Assembly: GCA_900539655.1 (NCBI GenBank)
Contig: UQCR01000005.1
Location: 1 to 64,000 of the forward strand
Length of the DNA stretch: 64,000 nucleotides
Direction of reading: 5' to 3'
Source: an uncultured Robinsoniella sp.
Lineage (GTDB): Bacteria; Bacillota; Clostridia; Lachnospirales; Lachnospiraceae
Below, piece after piece: positions 1 through 8,202 of the stretch. A program made the translations under genes and the position numbers. The notes beneath the pieces were generated by a model. It did not search any database, was not told where the DNA came from, and worked only from the letters and a program-made list of their open reading frames with translations. Each line of letters begins with the position of its first letter. Position 1 is the first letter of the stretch.

Positions 1-54
1 CTCTCGACACCACGGGTATGAACCGTGTGCTCTAGCCAACTGAGCTATTCCGCC
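1..54 (-). tRNA. tRNA-Met (CAU), 3' end cut off by the window
   Basis: Read on the minus strand, the sequence begins GGCGGAA (acceptor arm), followed by TAGCTCAGTTGGCTAGAGC (D arm). The anticodon stem is CACGG/CCGTG around loop TTCATAC, which gives anticodon CAT. The T arm and 3' acceptor strand lie beyond base 1. The GGCGGAA acceptor matches elongator tRNA-Met rather than initiator tRNA, which usually starts CGCGG. A tRNA-Ile with lysidine at C34 also has a CAT anticodon, so the Met identity is likely but not proven. Confidence 0.9.
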
Positions 55-174
55 ACAACGATACCCATTATATCGACTTCTTCCCCATTTGTCAACTGAT
101 TTTTGGAAATTTTTATAATTTTCGTGTAAATTCGTTAAATACGTTCCATAAGACTCAATTCAAAGATTCCCCTT

Positions 175-474
175 CTATTCATCTTCCTTGAAAAGTATCT
201 CATCTTTGTATACCAATCCCAGCTTGTCCCTGGCTACTTTCTCTGCGTATTCTTTCGTCTGCATATAAGCTTTCATGTCTTCAATATCCTTCGCACGCTG
301 CTCCTCTGCCTCTAACTGCGTCTGGAGCTGTGCCTCCTTAGCTGTATATATGGCATTTTTCTGCTTTATAGTATTACTTTGAACAAACAGTGTCACCAAA
401 AGAACAAGCACCACCGCTGAGATGCAAAACATACCTCGGCGGTTGCTGCCTCTATCTCTTCTTTTTTTGCGCAT
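175..474 (-). CDS. divIC: Septum formation initiator, DivIC/FtsL family
   Basis: A 99-residue small bitopic membrane protein. It has a basic cytoplasmic N-terminus (MRKKRRDRGSNRR), one transmembrane helix at about residues 15-33, then a charged coiled coil rich in Glu, Gln and Lys at about 38-75. It ends in the extracytoplasmic segment typical of the family (YAEKVARDKLGLVYKDE). DivIC proteins bridge FtsL and FtsB-type partners in the divisome. The start has a GGAAGGG ribosome binding site. The gene overlaps the end of yabQ by 23 bases, so the two are probably translationally coupled. The yabP-yabQ-divIC order is conserved in spore-forming Firmicutes, which supports the call. Confidence 0.88.
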   Translation of the reverse strand: MRKKRRDRGSNRRGMFCISAVVLVLLVTLFVQSNTIKQKNAIYTAKEAQLQTQLEAEEQRAKDIEDMKAYMQTKEYAEKVARDKLGLVYKDEILFKEDE

Positions 475-949
475 ATGACCCTTCCTTACTAATTTTTCCC
501 CATTTTTTTCTACGTAATCTTATTTTACCCGCTTTTTTTCCAGATTTCAATGTTTTTGACAAATTCTTTCTTAAGAATTTTTTAAGTTTCGAAATAGGTC
601 GGAATATGAAGCTGAATGCTGTCGAAACCCAGTGAAATATAAAGTTTAATGCGGTGGATACCCCCTTGACAATGTAACCGCTCACGCTTTCGTGATATAA
701 AATGACACCCAGCAAAATTCCGGCAATGGCAAATCCCCGAATTGCTCCATTATTTTTTTCATATATCATACAAAAAATGACGAAAGCAGTCACACACCAA
801 TAGAGAAAATCTTCTAATCCGGTAAGTATTGTTCCGTGTTTGAAGACCCGTCTTAAGATCCTCAGCAAATCATATGCAAATACCAGTAAAACCCCTGTGG
901 CAACCGAAGTCAGAAAGAACCATGTTTCGTTTTGAATTACTTCACTCAT
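452..949 (-). CDS. yabQ: Spore cortex biosynthesis protein YabQ
   Basis: A 165-residue membrane protein. The N-terminal 100 residues form about four hydrophobic segments (for example residues 10-28, 48-66, 72-90), matching the YabQ family, which is needed for spore cortex formation and sits in the outer forespore membrane. The last 50 residues are extremely basic (KLKKFLRKNLSKTLK and onward). This tail overlaps the start of divIC in another frame, and part of its composition may simply reflect that overlap. The start lies 6 bases after the yabP stop. Family assignment rests on the membrane pattern, length and synteny. Confidence 0.85.
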   Translation of the reverse strand: MSEVIQNETWFFLTSVATGVLLVFAYDLLRILRRVFKHGTILTGLEDFLYWCVTAFVIFCMIYEKNNGAIRGFAIAGILLGVILYHESVSGYIVKGVSTALNFIFHWVSTAFSFIFRPISKLKKFLRKNLSKTLKSGKKAGKIRLRRKKWGKISKEGSYAQKKKR

Positions 950-955
950 AAGCGC

Positions 956-1240
956 CTACTTGAACAGCCTTCCAAGCAGAGAGTCTCCCTGTTTCTTGGA
1001 ATGTCCGTTTTCGGAATAAATCAGACTGTCTATCTTTCCTTCGATGTCTACTTCCCCTTTTTCCAGTGTCAACCGGTTCACATGCAGCTCTTTTCCTTTT
1101 ATCTGTAAAGTTCCAAGATCCGTTTCTAAAACCACCTCATTCTCATCAAAAGAAAGCACATCCGATACCCCACTGATGGTTCCTGTCTTTCTTCCACTCA
1201 TGGTTACCTTATGTGCTCTTACAATCTGTTTTTCATCCAT
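956..1240 (-). CDS. yabP: Sporulation protein YabP
   Basis: A 94-residue soluble protein of the YabP/YqfC family, required for sporulation under sigma-E control in Bacillus. It has the compact beta-rich family pattern: HKVTMSGRKTGTISGV near the N-terminus, then a run of short strands around LSFDENEVVLETDLG, and LHVNRLTLEKGEVDIEGKI near the C-terminus. A GGGGTGAT ribosome binding site precedes the ATG. It is the first gene of the yabP-yabQ-divIC group. The 150 bases upstream, to rqcP, show no clear vegetative promoter, which would fit a sporulation sigma factor, though I did not identify a convincing site. Confidence 0.9.
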   Translation of the reverse strand: MDEKQIVRAHKVTMSGRKTGTISGVSDVLSFDENEVVLETDLGTLQIKGKELHVNRLTLEKGEVDIEGKIDSLIYSENGHSKKQGDSLLGRLFK

Positions 1241-1390
1241 AGAATCACCCCGCCTGGCAATATCTCTTTTTAATATATTAGCTAAAACGGGGTTTTATAC
1301 ATCTTTTTCAGATGGTTCTCTATTTAATTTTTTATGCCTGGAATCGTTAGGCAAATTCAGTCAGGAACCCCTTATCGGGCTTACACCGGT

Positions 1391-1630
1391 CTACAAATAA
1401 CGGTACAGTTCCTTCGCTTCATCCTTTTTCACTGTTTCCTGGACATCGAGTACCTCCACTTTGACAGCCTTCGTGCCAAACTGTATTTCAATGACATCGC
1501 CTTCCTTTACATTTGTGGAAGCTTTTGCCACTTTTTCATTGATGAGTACCCTGCCGGCATCGCAGGCTTCATTTGCTACCGTTCTGCGCTTAATCAGCCT
1601 GGATACTTTCAAAAATTTGTCTAGTCTCAT
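1391..1630 (-). CDS. rqcP: S4-domain RNA-binding protein RqcP (YabO)
   Basis: A 79-residue single S4 domain. The signature MRLDKFLKVSRLIKRRTVANEAC, split here as MRLDKFLKVSRLIKRR then TVANEACDAGRVLINEK, is the helix-loop-strand RNA-binding element. In Bacillus subtilis the orthologue YabO/RqcP binds stalled 50S subunits and assists RqcH in adding C-terminal alanine tails during ribosome quality control. The location next to hup and yabP is conserved in Firmicutes. A GGGAGGTGA ribosome binding site lies 6 bases before the ATG. The orthologue-level call depends on synteny; other Hsp15-like S4 proteins have similar sequence. Confidence 0.87.
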   Translation of the reverse strand: MRLDKFLKVSRLIKRRTVANEACDAGRVLINEKVAKASTNVKEGDVIEIQFGTKAVKVEVLDVQETVKKDEAKELYRYL

Positions 1631-1755
1631 AATTTCACCTCCCGCATATCCTTTCTACTGCAATAAATTTATAATTATCGTACCTGACAGCCAGTACTGT
1701 ATTGCGTAACAACGATTCATACAGTATCTGATTTCATCGTCAGGGCAAGGCAAGC

Positions 1756-1778
1756 AAAAAGGGGAACCGAAGTCCCCC
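1756..1778 (-). terminator. Rho-independent terminator after hup
   Basis: On the minus strand a 7-bp stem GGGGGAC/GTTCCCC closes on the stable tetraloop TTCG and is followed by TTTTT. It lies about 20 bases past the HU stop codon, so it ends the hup transcript and separates it from rqcP. Confidence 0.9.
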
Positions 1779-1797
1779 TAATCTTATCTTTTCTGAA

Positions 1798-2073
1798 TTA
1801 TTCGTTGATCAAATCCTTTAATGCTTTACCTGCTTTGAACTTAGGTGCTTTAGATGCATTAATTGTCATTGTCTCGCCGGTCTGAGGATTTCTTCCTTCT
1901 CTAGCTGCTCTTTCAGACACTTCAAATGTACCAAAGCCAACTAACTGGATCTTTTCACCTTTCTTTAATTCTTCAGCAACAACATCCGTAAATGCTTTTA
2001 ATGCCTTTTCCGCATCTTTTTTGGATAATTCTGTCTTTTCAGCAATTGCTGCAACTAATTCTGTTTTGTTCAT
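1798..2073 (-). CDS. hup: HU family DNA-binding protein
   Basis: A 91-residue histone-like nucleoid protein. It begins MNKTELVAAIAEKTELSKKD and carries the HU/IHF signature GFGTFEVSERAAREGRNPQTG, in which the GRNPQTG turn forms the tip of the DNA-intercalating arm. HU dimers bend and compact DNA with little sequence preference. Length and sequence are standard for the family. An AGGAGGAA ribosome binding site precedes the start. It appears monocistronic, with its own vegetative promoter and terminator. Confidence 0.97.
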   Translation of the reverse strand: MNKTELVAAIAEKTELSKKDAEKALKAFTDVVAEELKKGEKIQLVGFGTFEVSERAAREGRNPQTGETMTINASKAPKFKAGKALKDLINE

Positions 2074-2171
2074 GGAATAATTCCTCCTCTGATTTCTCTT
2101 ATTGTTCTATACAGAATATATTTATATTTTCGAACTCTATAACTCGCCTTGCAAGTAAGTCCTTATGTCTA

Positions 2172-2200
2172 TTTATAAACTCTCGTACAGATTTTGTCAA
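2172..2200 (-). promoter_or_regulatory. Vegetative (sigma-A) promoter of hup
   Basis: On the minus strand TTGACA (2195-2200) is separated by exactly 17 bases from TATAAA (2172-2177). This near-consensus promoter lies about 100 bases upstream of the HU start codon and suits a highly expressed gene. Confidence 0.8.
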
Positions 2201-2248
2201 GGAATTTCCGCTATTTATTGGTGTTTTCATCAAGAATTAAGAATTTAT

Positions 2249-2719
2249 TCACAACAAATATTGTGCCATTTCCGCTTTCGCTTTTGTCAAGGCTCTTTTT
2301 TGAATTTCTTCTGTTTCTATTGATTTTCCTTGTTTTTCCATTTTTTTAATATCGTCCCATTTTACAAGGACTTCCGCCGCAGTTCCGGCGTTTTCACTTG
2401 CAAAAACATGCGGGTGCCGGCGAATCATTTTCTCACCTGCACGCTGGATTACATCTTCCATGGAGAACAAACCCTCTTCTGATGCAATCTGGGTATGTAA
2501 CACTACCTGCAGCAGTAAATCCCCCAATTCTTCACAGAGGTTCTCACTGTCGCCTGTTTCGTTATAGATATCAATTGCCGCAAGCACCTCTGCGGACTCA
2601 TTAATCAGGCAGGTCTTCAGACTGTCATGTGTTTGTTCCCTGTCCCAGGGACAGCCCTCATTGCCCCGCAGACGGGCAATGATCCGGCAATAGTCATCAA
2701 AGCTATACTGCTTGTCCAT
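2249..2719 (-). CDS. mazG: Nucleoside triphosphate pyrophosphohydrolase, MazG family
   Basis: A 156-residue single MazG domain. Visible are the N-terminal GCPWDREQTHDSL motif and the metal-binding helices with ESAEVLAAI and EELGDLLLQVVLHTQIA, whose acidic residues bind magnesium. A further conserved segment, IRRHPHVF, follows. MazG hydrolyses (d)NTPs, probably including damaged or non-canonical ones, to monophosphate and pyrophosphate. It is shorter than the roughly 260-residue two-domain E. coli protein and lacks the methylase domain of Bacillus YabN; short forms are common in Clostridia. It starts 1 base after the stop of the phosphosugar mutase, so the two genes are probably co-translated. 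Confidence 0.9.
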   Translation of the reverse strand: MDKQYSFDDYCRIIARLRGNEGCPWDREQTHDSLKTCLINESAEVLAAIDIYNETGDSENLCEELGDLLLQVVLHTQIASEEGLFSMEDVIQRAGEKMIRRHPHVFASENAGTAAEVLVKWDDIKKMEKQGKSIETEEIQKRALTKAKAEMAQYLL

Positions 2720-2720
2720 T

Positions 2721-4454
2721 TTAAAGCATCTCCTGGATCATAGCCAGTACTTTTTCACCCAAAGCTGCTGACTTGGTGTCTGCATCTTCCAGGGAAGTTC
2801 CTTTTACTCCGTAGTAGAATTTAACTTTTGGTTCAGTGCCTGACGGCCTTACACAGAGCCATGCATCGTCATTTAAATCGTAATAGAGTACGTTAGAATT
2901 AGGCAGTCCTGTAGGAGATACTTCTCCGGTCTCCATATTCTTAATCGTATCCTTTTTGTAATCTCTTGCGGAGAGCACTTTGTAATCTCCGATCTGAGCC
3001 GGCGGGTCATTACGCAGAGTCTCTAAAATCTCCTGAATCTTGGCAAGGCCTTCAATTCCTTTTAAGGTAATGGACTTAATATCATCTTTGTAATAGCCAT
3101 ATTTCTCATACATATCAATCATGGCATCCCAGAGTGTCTTACCCTGGCTCTTATAATATGCAGCTGCTTCACACAGCGCCATTGTTGCCACAATGGCATC
3201 TTTATCTCTTGCATGGGTTCCGATGAGGCAGCCATAGCTCTCTTCAAATCCAAACAGATAGGTGCCTTTACCGCTATTTTCAAATCCAAGGATCTGCTGT
3301 CCGATAAATTTAAATCCGGTAAGCACTTCAATAAATTTCACACCATAAGCCTTTGCAATTGCAGCTGCCATATTGGTAGTAACAATCGTGCTGATCAGTG
3401 CTCCATCTTCCGGAAGTCCCTTTGAGGCTGCTCTCTGACCAATTTCATAATCTGCCAGGAGGCATCCGGACATATTGCCGGTAAGTGTAATATATTCACC
3501 TGTCTTGTCATCCTTTACATAGACTCCCAGACGGTCCGCATCCGGATCGGTAGCCAGAACCAGATCTGCATCCACCTCTTTGGCAAGCTTTAATCCCAGT
3601 TCAAATGCTTCTTTTGCCTCTGGATTCGGATAGCTTACCGTTGGAAATTCCCCATCCGGCAATTCCTGCTCTTTTACTACATATACATTTTCAAAACCCA
3701 GCTCTTTCAAGACTCTTCTAGCCGGGATATTTCCGGTTCCATGAAGAGGGCTGTATACAATTTTCAGATTCTTCTGCTCCGCTTTAATAGCATCCCAGTG
3801 GATAACCTGGCTTTTCAGTTCTTCAATATATGCATCGTCAATATCTTGTCCGATTACAATATAAAGTCCTGCTGCTTTTGCAGCCTCTTTATCCATAGTT
3901 TTCACTGTACTGTAATCAGTAACCTTCTTTACCTCATCCATGATTCCGGTATCATGAGGCGGGGTAATCTGTGCACCGTCTTCCCAGTATACTTTATAAC
4001 CATTATACTCCGGCGGATTGTGGCTGGCTGTAATATTAATACCTGCGATACAGGAAAGCTTACGAACTGCATAGGAAAGCTCCGGCGTTGGCCTTAAGGA
4101 TTCAAAAACATAAGCCTTAATTCCATTTGCAGCAAGGCAAAGTGCTGCTTCATCTGCAAACTCCGGAGACATTCTCCTGGAATCGTATGCAATTGCAACA
4201 CCTTTTTCTTTGCCGCCAACGCTTGCTATGTAGTTAGCCAGACCCTGTGTAGCCTTACGCACTGTATATACGTTCATTCTATTTGTTCCGGCACCTATAA
4301 TACCACGAAGTCCGGCTGTTCCGAACTCGAGATCTGCATAAAAACGTTCTTTTATTTCATTTTCATCATTTGCAATCCCTTTTAATTCATCTTTCGTGGC
4401 TTCATCAAAGTATGGATTGCTCAGCCATCCTTCGTAAATACTCTTATAATCCAT
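2721..4454 (-). CDS. Phospho-sugar mutase (phosphoglucomutase/phosphomannomutase)
   Basis: A 577-residue alpha-D-phosphohexomutase. All four family motifs are visible: the phosphoserine loop ITASHNPPEYNGYKVY (about residue 140), the metal-binding DPDADR loop (ATDPDADRLGVY), the sugar-specificity loop GFEESYGCLIG, and the C-terminal phosphate-binding RPSGTEPKVKFY. It interconverts glucose-1-phosphate and glucose-6-phosphate, and possibly mannose phosphates, feeding cell-wall and glycolipid precursors. The length matches the Firmicutes PgcA-like long form. An AGGAGGT site precedes the ATG. It is the first gene of a pair with mazG. Substrate preference cannot be read from the sequence. Confidence 0.93.
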   Translation of the reverse strand: MDYKSIYEGWLSNPYFDEATKDELKGIANDENEIKERFYADLEFGTAGLRGIIGAGTNRMNVYTVRKATQGLANYIASVGGKEKGVAIAYDSRRMSPEFADEAALCLAANGIKAYVFESLRPTPELSYAVRKLSCIAGINITASHNPPEYNGYKVYWEDGAQITPPHDTGIMDEVKKVTDYSTVKTMDKEAAKAAGLYIVIGQDIDDAYIEELKSQVIHWDAIKAEQKNLKIVYSPLHGTGNIPARRVLKELGFENVYVVKEQELPDGEFPTVSYPNPEAKEAFELGLKLAKEVDADLVLATDPDADRLGVYVKDDKTGEYITLTGNMSGCLLADYEIGQRAASKGLPEDGALISTIVTTNMAAAIAKAYGVKFIEVLTGFKFIGQQILGFENSGKGTYLFGFEESYGCLIGTHARDKDAIVATMALCEAAAYYKSQGKTLWDAMIDMYEKYGYYKDDIKSITLKGIEGLAKIQEILETLRNDPPAQIGDYKVLSARDYKKDTIKNMETGEVSPTGLPNSNVLYYDLNDDAWLCVRPSGTEPKVKFYYGVKGTSLEDADTKSAALGEKVLAMIQEML

Positions 4455-4561
4455 TGTACTACCTCCTGCCTAAGTTTATAATATACAGACGCTTTTCCAC
4501 GTTAACGGTTGAAAATTGTCTCTGGGTACATTATATAATAGAAACAGGAAAAAAGGAATAA

Positions 4562-5542
4562 TTATTCAAGTATTTTTAAGAAACAATTTCGCTGATCCTG
4601 CTGTTTCATCAGGATATCCAGCTTTTCGACATTTTTCTGCGGGATCCATGCTTTATTCATGTTGTAGTACTGGTTCGCAAGTTTCCAGAACTTCTCGGGA
4701 TAATACAGCCGCAGCATCAGATGCTCCATTTCCATATCAGAAATCCGTCTGACACTTCCATATTCCCCCAGCATTTTCATTCCAAGGGCAATATTCCAAT
4801 CCTGTTTCTCCAGGATTTTACGAAGGAATTGATACAAATCCGTAACCGGAATATCATAGCGGCACTTATCAAAATTCGTGGTCGCAACGCCATCCCTGCC
4901 TATTAAAATCTGATGCTGATTGTAGCTTCCATGTATTAACTGCCCTTTTCTCAGCGATTCCTGACGCAACTTCTCATAAGATGATTCCTTAATACGCTGC
5001 ACAGAATCCTCAGCCTGTTCAAAAAATACCGGAAAACTTTCCAAAAACTTGGATTCGAAAGCATTTTTACCTCTTCTGCTGCGCATAAAGGCACGTACTT
5101 TTTTTAATTCCTGATTATGACGCTCCAGTTCCTCTACCAGATCTCCTCCCTGGTAGACCAGGTCCTCATCCGTTCCCTCCATACGCATTACCTTATGAAT
5201 CATTGCCAGGTTCTTAATAGCAATTGCAATATCTTCTTCATTTTTTGTATCGCATTCTTTACCTTCAAACCAATCCTTAACGACATACCCATTCTCATCT
5301 CTGTCATAAGAGACCAGGTTTCCCTCCATATTTTCCAATATGTAGTCTACATTTGAAACCCCGTTCTCCTTCAGCAAAGCCAGGACCTTATTCTGGAAGG
5401 CAAGCCTTTTTGCCGAACCGGAAAACTCTGTTAAGAGCTTCTTTCCCTTATCTGTCTCGCAGATATAGGAGCCACGTCCTCTCCTGGTAGCGGCCACCTT
5501 TAAGTCATACTGTTCTAATACTTTTAAACCTCTGTCGTTCAC
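4562..5542 (-). CDS. CotS-family spore coat kinase-like protein
   Basis: A 326-residue protein of the CotS/YutH group, a branch of the aminoglycoside-phosphotransferase/choline-kinase fold found on spore coats. Landmarks are an N-terminal lobe with RRGRGSYICETDKGKKLL, the catalytic-loop-like QLIHGSYNQHQILI (about residue 205) and TTNFDKCRYDIPVTDLYQFLRK, which matches the metal-binding 'D' loop region. The canonical HGDxxxxN motif is changed to HGSYNQHQI, so activity is uncertain. The start is a GTG preceded by GGGGGGATT. The protein lies alone between cca and the phosphosugar mutase. Assignment to a particular CotS paralogue is not possible. Confidence 0.8.
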   Translation of the reverse strand: MNDRGLKVLEQYDLKVAATRRGRGSYICETDKGKKLLTEFSGSAKRLAFQNKVLALLKENGVSNVDYILENMEGNLVSYDRDENGYVVKDWFEGKECDTKNEEDIAIAIKNLAMIHKVMRMEGTDEDLVYQGGDLVEELERHNQELKKVRAFMRSRRGKNAFESKFLESFPVFFEQAEDSVQRIKESSYEKLRQESLRKGQLIHGSYNQHQILIGRDGVATTNFDKCRYDIPVTDLYQFLRKILEKQDWNIALGMKMLGEYGSVRRISDMEMEHLMLRLYYPEKFWKLANQYYNMNKAWIPQKNVEKLDILMKQQDQRNCFLKILE

Positions 5543-5644
5543 TCCAATCCCCCCAATCCCTTACTCCCTCTATCTTATGCGGGGGTATTCTAAAATATGA
5601 AGGGGGGAATCTGAAAAAACTGAGCATGTCTGAAAATTGTTTTC

Positions 5645-6994
5645 TCAAGACATCGAATCACCCTTTTGGGGTAAAATCCGGGCGATTTCTAAAAGTTCTT
5701 CTTTGCTATTTTTCTCAGGGTCTTCCAGTACAATCTCCAGGAGCTGCAAAAGGCATGTCCCAAGCTCTTTCCCTGGCTTCATCCCCATCTGGATTAGATC
5801 TCTTCCCGTAACCGCCAGGTCTTTTAATGAAAGGCACTGTTTACTCTCCATAATTGTGTGATACAGTTCCTCTATACGCTTAAGGTCATTCAGTTTCGTT
5901 TCCTGCTGGTAAGTGCTCTGTGCCAGTATATCTGCTTTTTGTACCTCTAACAGCTTCGGGAAAAGATCTTCCCCGATTTTGTAGATCGCTTTTCTTACAC
6001 TTCTTGCATTTGTACCAGGGTGATAATCGTGGTATTTTACAAGTTTTTCTACCTGATATAAAGTTTCATTATCCATCTTCAATCGTTTGAGCAAATCCTT
6101 TGCCATCTGACTGCTTACTTCTGCATGTACATAAAAATGATCAGTTCCTGACTCGTCTGTCGTTCTGGTGACAGCCTTGCCAAAGTCATGGCACAATATG
6201 CTTAAACGCAGAACCTTATCAGCCTTTACTGCCTGCAGGGCCTTCAAAGTATGGTCACCCACATTATATATATGATGTGGATTATTCTGAGGCGTTTCCA
6301 TCATGCGGTCAAATTCCGGAAGGATCACTGCGGTAATCCCAGCCTCAAAGGCAAGGCGCAAGGTCTCCGGGTGAGGGGACACTAGGAGCTTCAGCAGCTC
6401 TGTCTGAATCCGCTCTGCGCTGATGTTGCTTAAATTAGGTGCCAGCCTGCCAATTGCCCAGAGTGTATCCTCTTCTATACGAAATCCCAGCTGCGCCGCA
6501 AAACGCACTGCACGCAGGATCCGAAGTGCATCTTCGTGAAACCTTTCCTCGGGATTTCCCACACATCGGATGATTCCCTGCTTTAAATCCCCGGCACCGT
6601 TAAATTCATCCACCAGCCCCCGTTTTTCGCTATATGCCATGGCATTGATTGTAAAATCACGGCGTTTTAAATCTTCTGTGAGATTCGAAGTAAAGCATAC
6701 TTCCTTCGGATGCCTGCTGTCCTCATATTCGCCATCTATCCGGTAAGTTGTCACTTCGAATCCTTCCCCATCCATTAAGACTGTCACGGTTCCGTGCTGT
6801 ATTCCTGTATCGACTGTTCTCTTAAATAGAGCTTTTACCTGCTCCGGTTTCGCAGAAGTAGTGATATCCCAGTCATCCGGAATACGAAAAAGGAGAGCGT
6901 CTCTGACGCACCCCCCTACAGCGAAACCTTCATATCCATTTTCTTCTAATTTTTCTATAATTGTCTTCACCTGTTCGGGCAGTGTAATCTTCAT
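5645..6994 (-). CDS. cca: CCA tRNA nucleotidyltransferase
   Basis: A 449-residue class II nucleotidyltransferase that adds or repairs the 3' CCA end of tRNAs. The N-terminal head shows GGCVRDALLFRIPDDWDITT, in which the DxD-type acidic pair binds metal. It is followed by TYRIDGEYEDSRHP, RRDFTINAMAY and the A/C specificity element EDALRILRAVRFAAQLGF. An HD-like phosphohydrolase region (LSILCHDFGKAVTR) follows. The chosen ATG at 6994 has a GGAGG site; a longer open frame reaching 7138 runs into the palindromic repeat and was rejected. The last codons overlap a weak hairpin. The presence of the HD domain suggests possible 2',3'-cyclic phosphatase activity, as known for bacterial Cca proteins. 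Confidence 0.92.
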   Translation of the reverse strand: MKITLPEQVKTIIEKLEENGYEGFAVGGCVRDALLFRIPDDWDITTSAKPEQVKALFKRTVDTGIQHGTVTVLMDGEGFEVTTYRIDGEYEDSRHPKEVCFTSNLTEDLKRRDFTINAMAYSEKRGLVDEFNGAGDLKQGIIRCVGNPEERFHEDALRILRAVRFAAQLGFRIEEDTLWAIGRLAPNLSNISAERIQTELLKLLVSPHPETLRLAFEAGITAVILPEFDRMMETPQNNPHHIYNVGDHTLKALQAVKADKVLRLSILCHDFGKAVTRTTDESGTDHFYVHAEVSSQMAKDLLKRLKMDNETLYQVEKLVKYHDYHPGTNARSVRKAIYKIGEDLFPKLLEVQKADILAQSTYQQETKLNDLKRIEELYHTIMESKQCLSLKDLAVTGRDLIQMGMKPGKELGTCLLQLLEIVLEDPEKNSKEELLEIARILPQKGDSMS

Positions 6995-7021
6995 AGTGTA
7001 CCTCCAAGCATTTTCCTTCCA

Positions 7022-7181
7022 GTGCGTGTTTGAAAATTTCTTTCTGACATCTGTGCGTTTCACTTTATAGGCGATTTGTACCGAATGAAGAGCGCATAGC
7101 GGGCTATGTAACCTGAATTCGGGGCAAATATGCCGCAAAGTGGGGCGCGCGGATGGCAGGAATGAATTTTAAAACACGCTC
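7022..7181 (-). repeat. Palindromic MITE-like element, full copy A
   Basis: About 160 bases, highly similar along the whole length to 25271-25430 in reverse orientation. The ends are GAGCGTGTTTTAAAATT (read from the right end, minus strand) and GTGCGTGTTTGAAAATT (left end). The interior is an imperfect palindrome, so the transcript of either strand could fold into one long hairpin with apex CATAGCGGGCTATG. It contains no open reading frame of its own. It lies in the 203-base gap between uppP and cca. Confidence 0.85.
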
Positions 7182-7197
7182 CTGAGTGTATTGCTTC

Positions 7198-8022
7198 CTA
7201 TCTCAACATAAAAAATAATAATACGATAATACCCAGTACAATCCGGTACCAGCCAAATACTTTAAAGTCATTTTTCTTGATGTAGCTGAGCAGGAACTTA
7301 ATAACGATAATGGAGGATACAAACGCAACCACCATTCCAACTAATAATATAGTAAGTTCAGCCCCTGTAAAATCAAAACCAAATTTAACGATTTTCAACA
7401 AGCTGGCTCCGGCCATAACCGGTATCGCCAGAAAAAATGTAAATTCTGCCGCCACTGTCCTGGACAAACCAACCAGGATTCCACCCAGAATCGTTGCTCC
7501 TGAACGGGATGTGCCTGGAAAAACTGCTGCGATCAGCTGGAATATACCGATCCAGATCGCAGTAGTATAAGTAATCTCCGCGAGAGAATTAATCTTAGGC
7601 TTTACGTGTTTGTTCCTGTTTTCAATTACAATAAACAGTATACCGAATACAATCAAAGCAATGGCTACTGTCTGATAGTTATAAAACCATTCATCAAACT
7701 GCTCTTCAAACAGAAGTCCGACAACTGCTGCCGGCACACATGCCACTAAAATCTTAAACCACATTACAAAGGTATCTGTTTTAATGAAATATTGTTCTTT
7801 TGTAGAGAACGGCCAGATTTTATTCCAGAATAGTACCACTACCGCAAGAATGGCTCCTAACTGAATTACCACAAGGAACATTGACAAAAACTCTTTTGAA
7901 ACATTTAGTTTCACAAGTTCATCCAGAATGATCATATGTCCGGTACTGCTGATTGGAAGCCACTCCGTGATTCCTTCCACAATTCCAAACAATACCGCTT
8001 TTAAAATTTCTACTATATCCAT
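7198..8022 (-). CDS. uppP: Undecaprenyl-diphosphate phosphatase (UppP/BacA)
   Basis: A 274-residue integral membrane enzyme with about eight hydrophobic helices. It shows the two family signatures: GIVEGITEWLPISSTGH near residue 14 (catalytic Glu and Ser/Thr residues) and PGTSRSGATILGGILVGLSR near residue 170. It dephosphorylates undecaprenyl pyrophosphate so that the lipid carrier can be reused for peptidoglycan and other wall polymers. Family members can also give bacitracin resistance. The length is standard, and a GGAGAGG site precedes the ATG. It appears monocistronic, with a structured 180-base leader. Confidence 0.95.
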   Translation of the reverse strand: MDIVEILKAVLFGIVEGITEWLPISSTGHMIILDELVKLNVSKEFLSMFLVVIQLGAILAVVVLFWNKIWPFSTKEQYFIKTDTFVMWFKILVACVPAAVVGLLFEEQFDEWFYNYQTVAIALIVFGILFIVIENRNKHVKPKINSLAEITYTTAIWIGIFQLIAAVFPGTSRSGATILGGILVGLSRTVAAEFTFFLAIPVMAGASLLKIVKFGFDFTGAELTILLVGMVVAFVSSIIVIKFLLSYIKKNDFKVFGWYRIVLGIIVLLFFMLR

Positions 8023-8064
8023 AATCCTCTCCTTTGCTTTCAGAGCTTAATTTGATTTCTATCC

Positions 8065-8148
8065 GTCTGTCCGCCAGAGTGAATTCAAACAGAAACACCG
8101 TATGTGTTTGAAAGCGTAAATAAATTAAATCTGCCAGCCGGACGACGA
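8065..8148 (-). other. Inverted-repeat leader upstream of uppP
   Basis: The 180 bases between uppP and the hydrolase gene contain a long imperfect inverted repeat: outer arms around GTCTGTCCGCCAG and CTGCCAGCCGGACGAC, inner arms TTCAAACA and TGTTTGAA. On the minus strand a TATACT (-10-like) lies upstream near 8161, so the repeat would fall in the uppP 5' leader. It might be an RNA structure or another degenerate palindromic element; similarity to the 160-base family is too weak to claim. Confidence 0.4.
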
Positions 8149-8202
8149 ACGCGAACGTTGATAGTATAACATAATTTATGAGCCTGCGTCCTAATAAAAT
8201 TC

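Noticed and set aside
6995..7138. N-terminal extension of the CCA-adding enzyme
   Set aside because: The extension would be translated from the palindromic element, has no ribosome binding site and no family similarity; the ATG at 6994 has GGAGG.
8065..8148. Fifth copy of the 160-bp palindromic family
   Set aside because: It is an inverted repeat but shares only short TTTGAA-type words with the family, which is not enough to call homology.
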